This document shows positions 25,846 to 33,712 of a stretch of 64,000 nucleotides of DNA, in pieces. The stretch lies in the NCBI RefSeq assembly GCF_021216675.1, contig NZ_CP086120.1, forward strand, positions 5,020,501-5,084,500, in the 5' to 3' direction. The notes beneath the pieces were generated by a model. That model searched no databases, was not told the origin of the DNA, and saw only the letters and a list, made by a program, of their open reading frames with translations. The translations under genes were made by a program, and so were the position numbers. This DNA is from Streptomyces gobiensis. Its GTDB lineage: Bacteria > Actinomycetota > Actinomycetes > Streptomycetales > Streptomycetaceae. How positions within the stretch are numbered: the first letter of the stretch is position 1; each line of letters begins with the position of its first letter.

Positions 25846-25925
25846 GGGTGCAGGCTGCGATCGGTGCAGGTGCCAGCCGGTGCAGGTGCCAGCCGGTGCA
25901 GGTCACAGCCGGTGCAGTGCCAGCG
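25846..25925. repeat. 16-bp tandem repeat array between convergent genes
   Basis: GGTGCAGGTGCCAGCC occurs at 25863-25878 and 25879-25894. It recurs with two changes at 25895-25910 and is truncated at 25911-25925; a degenerate unit precedes it (from 25846). The array separates the sigma gene from the PAS/GAF gene and supplies the latter's last codons and stop. Confidence 0.85.
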
Positions 25926-26913
25926 CGATATGCCGGGCGATCCGGTCGATGACGCCTGCCTCGGCGAGCGCGAAGGCAAGGCGCCCGCCCGAGCGCAACA
26001 GCGTGAGCGCGCCAAGGGGCGGGCCGCCAAGGCCTGTCCGGAGCGGCACACACAGCAGCGAGCTGACCTCCGCCCGGGCGAGTACGGCGGACCCGGAGGC
26101 GTCCCGGCCAAGCGCCTCCGGGTCCTCCGGACGCACCTGAAGGGCCTCCATGCCGTGCTGGACCGCGTCGACAACCAGGGGGCACTCATCGGGCGACTGC
26201 TTGGCCACGGCGGTACGGACCACGGTGGCCGAGGAGGCGAAAACGGCGGTCCGCTCCAGCTCGCCTCCGGGCAGCGCCAGATCGATGATCACCCAGTCGG
26301 CGAATCGATTGTGCAGCACTGTGCCCACGCTGTCGGCCACCGCTTGGGCGGTCTTGGCGGAGATCAGGGCGGCCGCCATATCGTCGAACAGGTCCAGCAG
26401 CTCGGTGTTACGGGTGGCCTCGGCAAGATCCGGGCGGGCGGTACGTGGGTCCACCAGCGGCACATCCGGGGTCACCGGCCGGGGTGGCGGGGCGGTGGCC
26501 TGCTGGAAGACGGCGAGCACCGCGGTGTGCGGCTCACGCGGCGGGCGCAGCGGAGTCAGTGTGGTGCGCAGCTCCGGGCCGCTCCCCTGGGCTCCCCGCT
26601 CCGGGGAGCGCAGTAGCCGGACCATCAGACTGCGCTCACCCTCACCCCGGGCGACCGCCGCGACCTGCGCCCGGAAGGCCGCCCGCTGATCGTGCGCCAG
26701 CGCACCCGCCAGCCCCCGGCCGGAGGCGTAGCCCTCACGCATCCCGAACACCTGTGCGGCGGCGTGGTTCAGTCGCCGCACCACCGTGTCCCGGTCCAGC
26801 AGTGCGACCGGCAGCGGAAGCCGCTGAAAGAGGGCACGCTGAAGATGCTGCTCATCAGAGCTGCCGCGCCCCGGACCCCGGCGCTGCGGTTCCACACCCG
26901 CCGACTCGGCCAT
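25903..26913 (-). CDS. PAS and GAF domain protein
   Basis: The 336-residue soluble protein has two sensory domains. The first is an N-terminal PAS-like domain (LFQRLPLPVALLDRDTVVRR, then NHAAAQVFGMREGYASGRGL). The second is a C-terminal GAF domain (residues about 185-336: LFDDMAAALISAKTAQAVAD, VIIDLALPGGELERTAVF, SLLCVPLRTGLGGPPLGALT). No PP2C, kinase or DNA-binding output domain is present, although N-termini of SpoIIE-type regulators look alike. The ATG at 26913 was chosen. It is divergent from the GAF-ANTAR gene 128 bp away, and it probably belongs to the same signalling neighbourhood as the SigB-family sigma factor (inference). Its stop lies in a tandem repeat array. Confidence 0.82.
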   Translation of the reverse strand: MAESAGVEPQRRGPGRGSSDEQHLQRALFQRLPLPVALLDRDTVVRRLNHAAAQVFGMREGYASGRGLAGALAHDQRAAFRAQVAAVARGEGERSLMVRLLRSPERGAQGSGPELRTTLTPLRPPREPHTAVLAVFQQATAPPPRPVTPDVPLVDPRTARPDLAEATRNTELLDLFDDMAAALISAKTAQAVADSVGTVLHNRFADWVIIDLALPGGELERTAVFASSATVVRTAVAKQSPDECPLVVDAVQHGMEALQVRPEDPEALGRDASGSAVLARAEVSSLLCVPLRTGLGGPPLGALTLLRSGGRLAFALAEAGVIDRIARHIALALHRL

Positions 26914-27041
26914 GTGGATAACGTATCGCCATACGACTCGCTGGTCCCCCGTTTCCCTTCCGCGACACCGGGCACCATTCCGGATGGAGCCCCGAGCGAC
27001 GGCGTTTCCCAAGGAAGGCGTTTGCGCAGGAAGGTCCAGCC

Positions 27042-27803
27042 ATGCAGGATCGCCGCGAAGCGGCCCCGTCCGAGCCGGCAGCTGAGGGGTTCGCTCCCGA
27101 ACCCGAGGTCGGCTCTCCGGTTCGCAGCCTCGCCCACCTCGCCGAGCAGATCGCCCGCCGTACCCCCGGTTGCTGCGGAGTGGCCGCCACGGCCAGCGCC
27201 TCCGACGGCCCCGGCGCCGCTGACGCGCCGGGGGAGCCCGTCGTCGTCACCCATCCTGATCTGTCCACGCTGGTCGAGGTGCAGCAGGAGTCCGGCGAGG
27301 GCCCGATCCCGGACGCGCTCGCCACCGGCCAGGCCGTCGGGGCGGCCGACCTTCTCTACGACGACCGCTGGCCGCACTATCGCGCCCGGGCCCTGGACCT
27401 CGGGGTGCGCTCCAGCGCGACCCTGCCCTGCGAGCGGGATGGGCAGGCGGTCACCCTCAGCGTGCACGGCTTCCGGCCCCGGCCCGTGGAGGAGGCCGTC
27501 GGCGGGGCGACCGCGCTGCTCGGCGACCTCACCGCCCTCGGGCTGGAGCGGGACCGCCGCTACCGGGAGGCGCTGGTCCAGGTGGATCAGCTCGCCACCG
27601 CGCTGCGCACCCGGCCCGTCATCGATCAGGCCTGCGGCATCCTGATGCATGTGCTGGGCTGCGATGCCGACGAGGCCTTTTCCCTGCTGCGACAGCTGTC
27701 TCAGCGCAGCAACCGCAAGATGTCCGAGCTCGCTGGCGCCGTGGTACGGACCCGGGGGCGCGGTATGGAGCAGGAGTTGCGCCGGTTCCGGCAAACGCCG
27801 TAG
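27042..27803 (+). CDS. GAF-ANTAR domain RNA-binding antiterminator-type regulator
   Basis: The 253-residue protein has a weak GAF domain (about 35-170) and a C-terminal ANTAR domain (about 195-245: LRTRPVIDQACGILMHVLGC, DADEAFSLLRQLSQRSNRKM, SELAGAVVR). ANTAR domains bind paired RNA hairpins and control transcription antitermination. The start ATG at 27042 has AGGAAGG upstream. It is divergently arranged with the PAS/GAF gene and 95 bp upstream of the lysine-free aminotransferase-fold gene. Its target RNAs are not apparent in this window. Confidence 0.87.
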   Translation: MQDRREAAPSEPAAEGFAPEPEVGSPVRSLAHLAEQIARRTPGCCGVAATASASDGPGAADAPGEPVVVTHPDLSTLVEVQQESGEGPIPDALATGQAVGAADLLYDDRWPHYRARALDLGVRSSATLPCERDGQAVTLSVHGFRPRPVEEAVGGATALLGDLTALGLERDRRYREALVQVDQLATALRTRPVIDQACGILMHVLGCDADEAFSLLRQLSQRSNRKMSELAGAVVRTRGRGMEQELRRFRQTP

Positions 27804-27898
27804 CAGCTATGTGTCCGGCCAGCGGGCCTTCGCGCGGTCTGCGAAAGTGGAAGGAATCGTGCGGTATACCGGGCGATACACGGACACCGGAGGCGCCG

Positions 27899-29020
27899 AT
27901 GCAGAGCACCCACCCGGATACCTCCGACACCACCGCCGCCGCCCTGGCCACCGCGGCCTGCGGCTACTGGCACCGCCGCGGGCTGCCCACCGCACCCGGC
28001 CAGGTGGTCGCCGCCCCCGGCGCACCTGTAATGCTTCTCGCCCTGCTCGCCGCGACCGGTGCCGGTGGCGTACGCGGCGGCAGTGGGGTACTGCTGCCCC
28101 GGCCCAGCGCCGCCTGGTACGCCCCGCAGGCCCGGCTGTTGGGCCGCCCGCTGCACCCGGTGCCGGTGCCCGCCGAGTGCGGCGGGGTGCCGGACCCCTT
28201 CGCTCTGCTGGAGACCGTGCGCCGCGTCCGGGCCGGGGGCGGCGACCCCCGGGTGCTGCTGCTCTCCGTCGCCGACGACCCCACCGGCACCGCCGTACCG
28301 CCCGAGCTGCTGCATGAGGTGTGTGAGGCGGCGGCCGACGAGGGGCTGCTCATCGTCAGCGATGAGAGCTGGCGCGACACCTCCCACGACCCGCACGACA
28401 CGGTGATCGTCAGCCCCGCCGAGATGCTGCACAGCGCGGGCACCGACGCGGACTGGGTCGTCGTCCTCGTCGGTCTGGGCGCCGCCCTGCTGCCACCGGG
28501 ACTGCCCGCCGGAATCGCCCGCTTCCCCGGCACCGACCAGGGCCGGGTACTGGGCGACGCGGTCCGCGAGGTTCTGGACACCCTCCATACGGAGCTTTCC
28601 CACCCCGTCGCCGAGGCCGCCGCCGAGGCCCTCACCGAGCCCGCCGCGCTCCGGGAGCAGCGCGCTGCCACGGCCCGTACCCACGGCGCCTACGCCACCG
28701 CACTCCAGCACGCCGTCACCGAGGCCGGAGCGCTCTGCCGTCCGCCGCACGCCGGACGGCAGCTCTACGCCGACTTCGAACCGCTGCGCTCGGACCTCGC
28801 CGCCCGTGGCATCGAGGACGCGGCCACCCTGGAGGCCGAACTGGTGGTCCGACTGGGCCCTTTCGTCATGGGCGGTCACCGCTTCGGCGACGACCCGCAC
28901 GCCCTTCGGGTGCGGCTTTCCACCGAAGTGCTGGCCCGGGGCGCCCCGACGCCCCCCGAGGGTTCCGGGGTTCTGGACGGGGTGAGATCAGCTCTGACCG
29001 AGCTGACCGCCACCCACTGA
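27899..29020 (+). CDS. aminotransferase class I/II-fold protein lacking the PLP lysine
   Basis: The 373-residue protein keeps the fold of class I/II aminotransferases: VADDPTGTAVPPELL corresponds to the NPTG motif, LLIVSDESWRDTSHD to the Asp/Tyr strand, and C-terminal RLSTEVLARG resembles the substrate-carboxylate Arg. The Schiff-base lysine position (normally S-x-S-K) reads VVVLVGLGAALLPPGLPAG, without lysine. In fact I find no lysine anywhere in the protein. It therefore cannot form the usual internal aldimine and may be a structural, regulatory or non-PLP protein. The start ATG at 27899 follows GGAGGCGCCG. It is 51 bp upstream of the MBL hydrolase gene and probably cotranscribed. Confidence 0.8.
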   Translation: MQSTHPDTSDTTAAALATAACGYWHRRGLPTAPGQVVAAPGAPVMLLALLAATGAGGVRGGSGVLLPRPSAAWYAPQARLLGRPLHPVPVPAECGGVPDPFALLETVRRVRAGGGDPRVLLLSVADDPTGTAVPPELLHEVCEAAADEGLLIVSDESWRDTSHDPHDTVIVSPAEMLHSAGTDADWVVVLVGLGAALLPPGLPAGIARFPGTDQGRVLGDAVREVLDTLHTELSHPVAEAAAEALTEPAALREQRAATARTHGAYATALQHAVTEAGALCRPPHAGRQLYADFEPLRSDLAARGIEDAATLEAELVVRLGPFVMGGHRFGDDPHALRVRLSTEVLARGAPTPPEGSGVLDGVRSALTELTATH

Positions 29021-29071
29021 GCGGTCCGGCAGCTGCACCGACCCTGGTTCCGGAAACCCGCAGGAGCCCCC

Positions 29072-30166
29072 GTGACCGATCACACCGATCACACCGACCA
29101 CACCGAACAGCGCGAACAGCGCGAACAGCACGAGCAACGCGATCAGCGCGAACGGCGAAGCAGGCGTACGGTGTCTGACTCCGCCGGCCCCGCCGAGCCC
29201 CGGCCGCTCGGTGAACGCCGCCGCTGGCCACGCAGCTTCGCCGACCGGCTCACCGCGCCGCTGCCCGGTATCTACACCTTCCCCCGGGTCGTTCGTCAGG
29301 GCGGTATGCGCCCCAGCGCCGAGGCGTTGCGCCAGGTGCCGCAACTGCCGTTCGAACCCGCCCCACTGCCGCACGTCGACGCCGCGACGGTCGCCGTCAC
29401 CTGGGCCGGACACGCCAGTTGGGTGCTCCGCGTCGGTGGGCTGACCGTCCTCACCGACCCGGTCTGGTCCCGCAGGATCCTCGGGACCCCGGCCCGCATG
29501 ACCCCGGTCGGTGTCGCCTGGGACGAGCTGCCGCCCATCGACGCCGTCGTCATCTCCCACAACCACTACGACCACCTTGACGCCCCCACCCTCAGGCGAC
29601 TGCCCCGCGACACCCCGCTCTTCGTTCCCGGCGGCCTCGCCGCCTGGTGCCGTCACCGCCGCTTCACCCGGGTGACCGAGCTGGACTGGTGGGAGGCCGC
29701 CGAGCTGCCCGCGCCCGGCGGCACCGTCCGCTTTGACTTCGTCCCCGCCCACCACTGGTCCAAGCGCACCCTGACCGACACCTGCCGCTCGCTGTGGGGC
29801 GGCTGGGTGCTCACCGACCGCACCGGCCAGCGCGTCTACTTCGCGGGTGACACCGGTTACGGCCACTGGTTCGCCGAAATCGGCCGCCGCTACCCGGATA
29901 TCGACCTCGCCCTGCTGCCCATCGGTGCCTATGACCCGGGGTGGTTGCTCCGGCCCGTGCACACCAACCCGGAAGAGGCAGTGCGCGCCTGCCAGGACCT
30001 GGGCGCCCGTCATATGGCCCCCATGCACTGGGCGACCTTTCTGCTCTCCGCCGAGGCCCCGCTGGAGCCGCTGATCCGGGTCCGCGCCGCCTGGGCCAAA
30101 ACCGGCCGCCCCGCCGGGCAACTCTGGGACCTCCCGGTAGGCGGCTCCCGTGTACTGGACCCCTAG
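29072..30166 (+). CDS. MBL-fold metallohydrolase (NAPE-PLD/UlaG-like)
   Basis: The 364-residue protein has GHASWVLRVGGLTVLTDPVW followed by the metal motif ISHNHYDHLD (HxHxDH). Further ligands are in VPAHHWSKR, YFAGDTGYGHW and MAPMHWATF. The closest layout is NAPE-PLD-like phosphodiesterases. The start is a GTG at 29072 behind CAGGAG. The first about 30 residues are low-complexity (repeated Asp-His-Thr, then repeats rich in Glu-Gln-Arg) encoded by 9-bp repeats, and probably disordered. It pairs with the preceding aminotransferase-fold gene. Its stop codon TAG directly abuts a 160-bp palindromic element. Confidence 0.87.
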   Translation: MTDHTDHTDHTEQREQREQHEQRDQRERRSRRTVSDSAGPAEPRPLGERRRWPRSFADRLTAPLPGIYTFPRVVRQGGMRPSAEALRQVPQLPFEPAPLPHVDAATVAVTWAGHASWVLRVGGLTVLTDPVWSRRILGTPARMTPVGVAWDELPPIDAVVISHNHYDHLDAPTLRRLPRDTPLFVPGGLAAWCRHRRFTRVTELDWWEAAELPAPGGTVRFDFVPAHHWSKRTLTDTCRSLWGGWVLTDRTGQRVYFAGDTGYGHWFAEIGRRYPDIDLALLPIGAYDPGWLLRPVHTNPEEAVRACQDLGARHMAPMHWATFLLSAEAPLEPLIRVRAAWAKTGRPAGQLWDLPVGGSRVLDP

Positions 30167-30325
30167 GGGGTGTCTGGTGGATCTCCGCGGCGTCGCGACG
30201 CCTGGCACGCACGCTCGCTGCGTTGTCGTCGGTCGCCAACCAACCAGGTTGGCTTCCTCCTCCGCCTTGCGATCGCACGCACCAGACGCCGCTCCTTCCT
30301 CCACGGAGATCCACCAGACACCCCC
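30166..30325. mobile_element. MITE-like element with 25-bp terminal inverted repeats
   Basis: GGGGGTGTCTGGTGGATCTC begins at 30166, and its complement (GAGATCCACCAGACACCCCC) ends at 30325; 24 of 25 terminal bases pair. The interior of about 110 bp has no coding capacity that I recognise. The left terminus starts on the last base of the MBL gene's stop codon. It could be a non-autonomous transposon and also act as a terminator hairpin. Confidence 0.7.
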
Positions 30326-30448
30326 CAGTCGAACTGAATCGCGATCCGCCGGATTGTGAACCGGTCGGCGTTCCACCGGGCCTGAGGAACTAACTAACTC
30401 TCTGACACTCTGGTGAATACGCCGTTCGGTGAACCTTATACTTCGCCC

Positions 30449-30784
30449 ATGGCACAGAAGATCGTCACGCTTTATATCGATGACCTCACCGGTGAAGAGG
30501 CTGAAGAAGCCCAGACCCACACCTTCTCGCTCGATGGTGTGGCCTACGAGATCGATCTCGGACCGGACAGCTACGAACAGATGCTCCAAGCCTTCGGTCC
30601 CTTCCTGAAGGCTGCCCGTAAGACCGGGAAAGTCAAGGGGCCGGGGGCGGCCAGGCGGCAGGCCAAGGCCGGCGGCGAGGACTCCGCCAAAATCCGTGAG
30701 TGGGCCAAGGAGCACGGCTACGAGGTCAGCGACCGGGGCCGTGTCCCCGCGAACGTCCGGGAAGCCTACGAAAAGGCCCACTGA
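30449..30784 (+). CDS. lsr2: Lsr2-family nucleoid-associated protein
   Basis: The 111-residue protein reads MAQKIVTLYIDDLTGEEAEE, then FSLDGVAYEIDLGPDSYEQM (N-terminal dimerisation domain), a basic linker, and the C-terminal DNA-binding domain IREWAKEHGYEVSDRGRVPA, whose Arg-Gly-Arg hook inserts into the minor groove of AT-rich DNA. Lsr2 silences horizontally acquired genes. Streptomyces usually carry two paralogs; this one departs in the linker from canonical Lsr2 and could be the second (LsrL-like). The start at 30449 gives the conserved MAQK N-terminus. A perfect 10-bp hairpin follows the gene. Confidence 0.93.
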   Translation: MAQKIVTLYIDDLTGEEAEEAQTHTFSLDGVAYEIDLGPDSYEQMLQAFGPFLKAARKTGKVKGPGAARRQAKAGGEDSAKIREWAKEHGYEVSDRGRVPANVREAYEKAH

Positions 30785-30822
30785 GGAGAGTTTCGCAGAC
30801 AGCGGATAGTGGAGGCTGAGTT

Positions 30823-30848
30823 GAACCCCCTCTCCCCGGAGGGGGTTC
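30823..30848 (+). terminator. hairpin terminator after lsr2
   Basis: GAACCCCCTC and GAGGGGGTTC form a perfect 10-bp stem with a 6-nt loop, 38 bp downstream of the stop codon. Confidence 0.8.
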
Positions 30849-31094
30849 ACAGCTGTCTGGAGTCACGCGTTGGGCTGGGCCCAACGAAAGACCACGAAAG
30901 TCTGTCCGGCGGTGTCGCCGGTCTTGTCACCACATCATTCCCTCGGCCGTTTCCATTCACCTTCGAACGGGCGCCGATTCCGTTTGAGATGGGACAAAGG
31001 AAGACAGGCACGCCGCACAACCGCGGACGCCGGGTCGCCGCACCCTACGCTGGGACCATCCGCACCCCAGCACCCAGACGCGAGGATTACGCCC

Positions 31095-31403
31095 ATGCCC
31101 CAGCCCGAGCCCCTCACCGCCACCGAGATCGATGCCGCCCTCGCCGAGCTGCCCGGCTGGCAGCTGGCTGGAGACCGCATCACGCGGACGTACTCCTTCG
31201 GCAAACACCTTCCGGCAGCCGCCATGGTCATCCATATCGCGGCAATCCAGGAGGAGCTGAACCACCACTCGGATATGGAGCTCGGCTACAACAAGCTCAC
31301 GGTCTCCGTGAATACCCACAGCGTCGGATCCAAGGTCACCAGCCTGGATACGCGACTGGCCCGCCGGATCGAGGAGATCGCGGCGGGCCATGGGGCGAGC
31401 TAG
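31095..31403 (+). CDS. 4a-hydroxytetrahydrobiopterin dehydratase (PCD/DCoH-like)
   Basis: The 102-residue protein matches pterin-4a-carbinolamine dehydratases: ALAELPGWQLAGDRITRTYS, HIAAIQEELNHHSDMELGYN and VSVNTHSVGSKVTSLDTRLA, including the characteristic HH pair and later His. It recycles oxidised tetrahydropterin cofactor in the cytoplasm or acts as a moonlighting dimerisation factor. The ATG at 31095 is used. It is convergent with the S1 protease gene, separated by 4 bp. About 250 bp upstream (30849-31094) hold no recognised gene. Confidence 0.85.
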   Translation: MPQPEPLTATEIDAALAELPGWQLAGDRITRTYSFGKHLPAAAMVIHIAAIQEELNHHSDMELGYNKLTVSVNTHSVGSKVTSLDTRLARRIEEIAAGHGAS

Positions 31404-31407
31404 CTGA

Positions 31408-32568
31408 CTACCCCCGCACCAGACTGAGGCCGTAGGCCGACAGAATCGGGTTGACCGGCTGGTAGAACGTGGTGCCGTCGCTGCGGCAGTTGCCGGACCC
31501 ACCGGAGGTGACACCCTGCGCCTGGCTGCCGGTGATGAAGGAGCCACCGGAGTCACCCGGCTCGGCGCAGGCCGAGGTCCGCGTCACACCGCGTATCGTG
31601 CCCTGCGGATAGGTGACGCTGGTGTTGTGCTGCTGGATGGTGCCGCAGCGCCAGCCCGTGGTGGAGCCGGAGCGGCAGACCGAGGAGCCCACCGGAGCCT
31701 GGGTGGACCCGGCGACCCGCTGGCGGGAGCCCTGCACCCGGGAAGTCGGGGTCCAGTTGGCGTTGGTGGCCACATACGCCATGTCCCTGCCGGGGAACTG
31801 CGAACCCCGGAAGGTGCCCTGGCCGACCCGGTTGTAGCCGGTGGTGGACGCGCCGACCCGGCCGCAGTGTCCGGCGCTGACAAAGCCGCGCTCGCTGCCG
31901 CGGGTCACCGCGAAGCCGATGGAGCAGCGGGCGGAGTTGTTGATGTAGTACGCTTGCCCGCCGACAAGGTCGTAGAAGGGCTTTGGCTGCTCAGCGGACT
32001 TGACGATGCGTACCTTGCCGGCGTCGGCACCACTGGTGGCGATGAACTTCTTCGCCTGTGCGGGCTTCGCCGACTCCACCACGACGCTGTTGGACTTCAC
32101 ATCGACGTACCAGACAGCTGTGGCGTCGGGGGTCTTCTTCGCCGCCGCCCTGTCGAGCTTGGCCAGCGCCGAGTCGAGCGCGTTCAGGCTGTGGTCGACG
32201 ACCTTGGCGGTCGCACCGGCACGCTCGATCGCGGCGGCCTGGCTGTGATTGAGCGAGCCGGTCGTGGCAACGACGAGCTTCGCGGTCTTGCCGGTCACCC
32301 AGGCACCGCCGTACTGGCCGCCCAGATCCTTGCGGAGGGCGGGCTCAAGCACGCCCGCCCGCTCTTCGTTGACGACTCGGGTCTGGGCTTCGGCCGGGGT
32401 GAGGCCGAGGTCGCGCTCCATGGCCTGCAGCATCCCAGCGGAAAGCTGCACCGTAGCCTCCTTGGCCTGAGAGGCTTCCTGCGCTCCCGCGGTAGCGGGA
32501 AGAGTGGTGATACCGAGTGCGGCGATCGCTACGCCTGCCGCGGCGATCGCACTGCGTCTGCGGAGCAT
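31408..32568 (-). CDS. secreted S1-family serine protease (streptogrisin/alpha-lytic type)
   Basis: The 386-residue preproenzyme has a Sec signal (residues 1-29, MLRRRSAIAAAGVAIAALGI then ...ATAGAQEA) and a propeptide (about 30-195, including LGLTPAEAQTRVVNEERAGV). The mature protease has His in VSAGHCG, Asp in GRDMAYV and Ser in EPGDSGGSF. Cysteine pairs near each catalytic residue match streptogrisins. It digests extracellular protein during growth on complex media. It is monocistronic and convergent with the pterin dehydratase gene. Confidence 0.94.
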   Translation of the reverse strand: MLRRRSAIAAAGVAIAALGITTLPATAGAQEASQAKEATVQLSAGMLQAMERDLGLTPAEAQTRVVNEERAGVLEPALRKDLGGQYGGAWVTGKTAKLVVATTGSLNHSQAAAIERAGATAKVVDHSLNALDSALAKLDRAAAKKTPDATAVWYVDVKSNSVVVESAKPAQAKKFIATSGADAGKVRIVKSAEQPKPFYDLVGGQAYYINNSARCSIGFAVTRGSERGFVSAGHCGRVGASTTGYNRVGQGTFRGSQFPGRDMAYVATNANWTPTSRVQGSRQRVAGSTQAPVGSSVCRSGSTTGWRCGTIQQHNTSVTYPQGTIRGVTRTSACAEPGDSGGSFITGSQAQGVTSGGSGNCRSDGTTFYQPVNPILSAYGLSLVRG

Positions 32569-32681
32569 GGGGGTTCTCCTCAGTGTTGTAGGGGGTGCAG
32601 CTCAAACTAGCCACCCCGAACTGAGGTGTGTACCTGTCAATCCACCCCTCTCGCGGTGCGATGGAACCGGATAGCGGACAC

Positions 32682-33641
32682 TCAACTGGCCGTGCCGAAC
32701 TGCCCGTTCGCCGCCAGCCACTCCGCGTAGCGCGCATTGCGCCGGGCCGCTTCACTGTGGACTTGCCGGGCGTGCAGCGCCGCCGCGGGCGCCGCGCCAG
32801 CGGCCGGTGACCCGGGGTGATGTCCGATCAGATGTCGCCAGCTGAGCGGCGTTCCGGCCAGTGGCAGCGTCACGATGCCGGGGGTCGGCGGGAACGTCGC
32901 ACGGCACAGTCCGACCGCCCGGCCGACCTGCACAAGATGGATACAGGAGGAGGTATCCGTCTCGAAGACGGAGAGCGGGGTGAAGCCCGCCCGGGCGCAG
33001 GCGGCGGAGAAACAGTCTCCGAAACAGCCGTCGCCCGGAGCGTTCGCCCACCGCTCCTCGGCGAGCTTCCCCAGCTCCAGCTCGCCTTCGCCCGCGTGTG
33101 GATGCTCCTCCGAGAGCATGATGAAGACCGGGTCGCGTCCCACCGCCTGCCATGACAGCTGGTCGGCGGCGGGCGGCGGGCTCTCCCCGCACACCCCGAT
33201 CAGCGCGAAGTCCAGCCGCCCCGCCCCCACCAGGTCGCAGATCTCCTTCACCGACCATGAAGTGAAGGTATTCACCGGCGCGTCCGGATGCATCGCGGAG
33301 ATACGGTCCACCAGCGCCCCCAGCAGCGGGCCGTGCGTACCCCCGATCCGGAACCGTGGAATGTCCCCCCACGACTGGGCGAACCGCTGTGCGTCCTCCT
33401 GGAGCTGCCGCATGCCTGGCAGCAGCACCCGGGCGCGGTCAAGTACCAGTTCGCCCAGCGGGGTTGGCTGGGCGCCCGCTCGGTCCCGGATGAACAGGGC
33501 TCCGCCCAGCGCTCGCTCGATCCGCTTGAGCTGACTGCTGAGCGCCGACTGGGCCAGCCCCAGCGATGTGGCCGCCCGGGTGAGGCTGCCCGCCTCGTCG
33601 ATCGCCCGGATGACCTTGAGATGTCTTACCTCCAGGTCCAT
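32682..33641 (-). CDS. LysR-family transcriptional regulator
   Basis: The 319-residue protein opens with the LysR winged helix (MDLEVRHLKVIRAIDEAGSL, AATSLGLAQSALSSQLKRIE) and continues into a periplasmic-binding-like effector domain (residues about 90-290). The C-terminal extension of about 25 residues is Ala-rich. LysR regulators usually control a divergent neighbour; here the upstream gene is the co-directional aldo/keto reductase 71 bp away, so the two may be cotranscribed. The effector is unknown. Confidence 0.9.
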   Translation of the reverse strand: MDLEVRHLKVIRAIDEAGSLTRAATSLGLAQSALSSQLKRIERALGGALFIRDRAGAQPTPLGELVLDRARVLLPGMRQLQEDAQRFAQSWGDIPRFRIGGTHGPLLGALVDRISAMHPDAPVNTFTSWSVKEICDLVGAGRLDFALIGVCGESPPPAADQLSWQAVGRDPVFIMLSEEHPHAGEGELELGKLAEERWANAPGDGCFGDCFSAACARAGFTPLSVFETDTSSCIHLVQVGRAVGLCRATFPPTPGIVTLPLAGTPLSWRHLIGHHPGSPAAGAAPAAALHARQVHSEAARRNARYAEWLAANGQFGTAS

Positions 33642-33712
33642 GCCTGGAAATTACGGCTTCGTGCAGATCACGGCAATACAAGGGCCAGCCCGTAGACCGG
33701 CGGATGTGAGCG

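Noticed and set aside
25846..25925. CRISPR-like array
   Set aside because: The repeats are directly adjacent without spacers, and there are no cas genes: a minisatellite.
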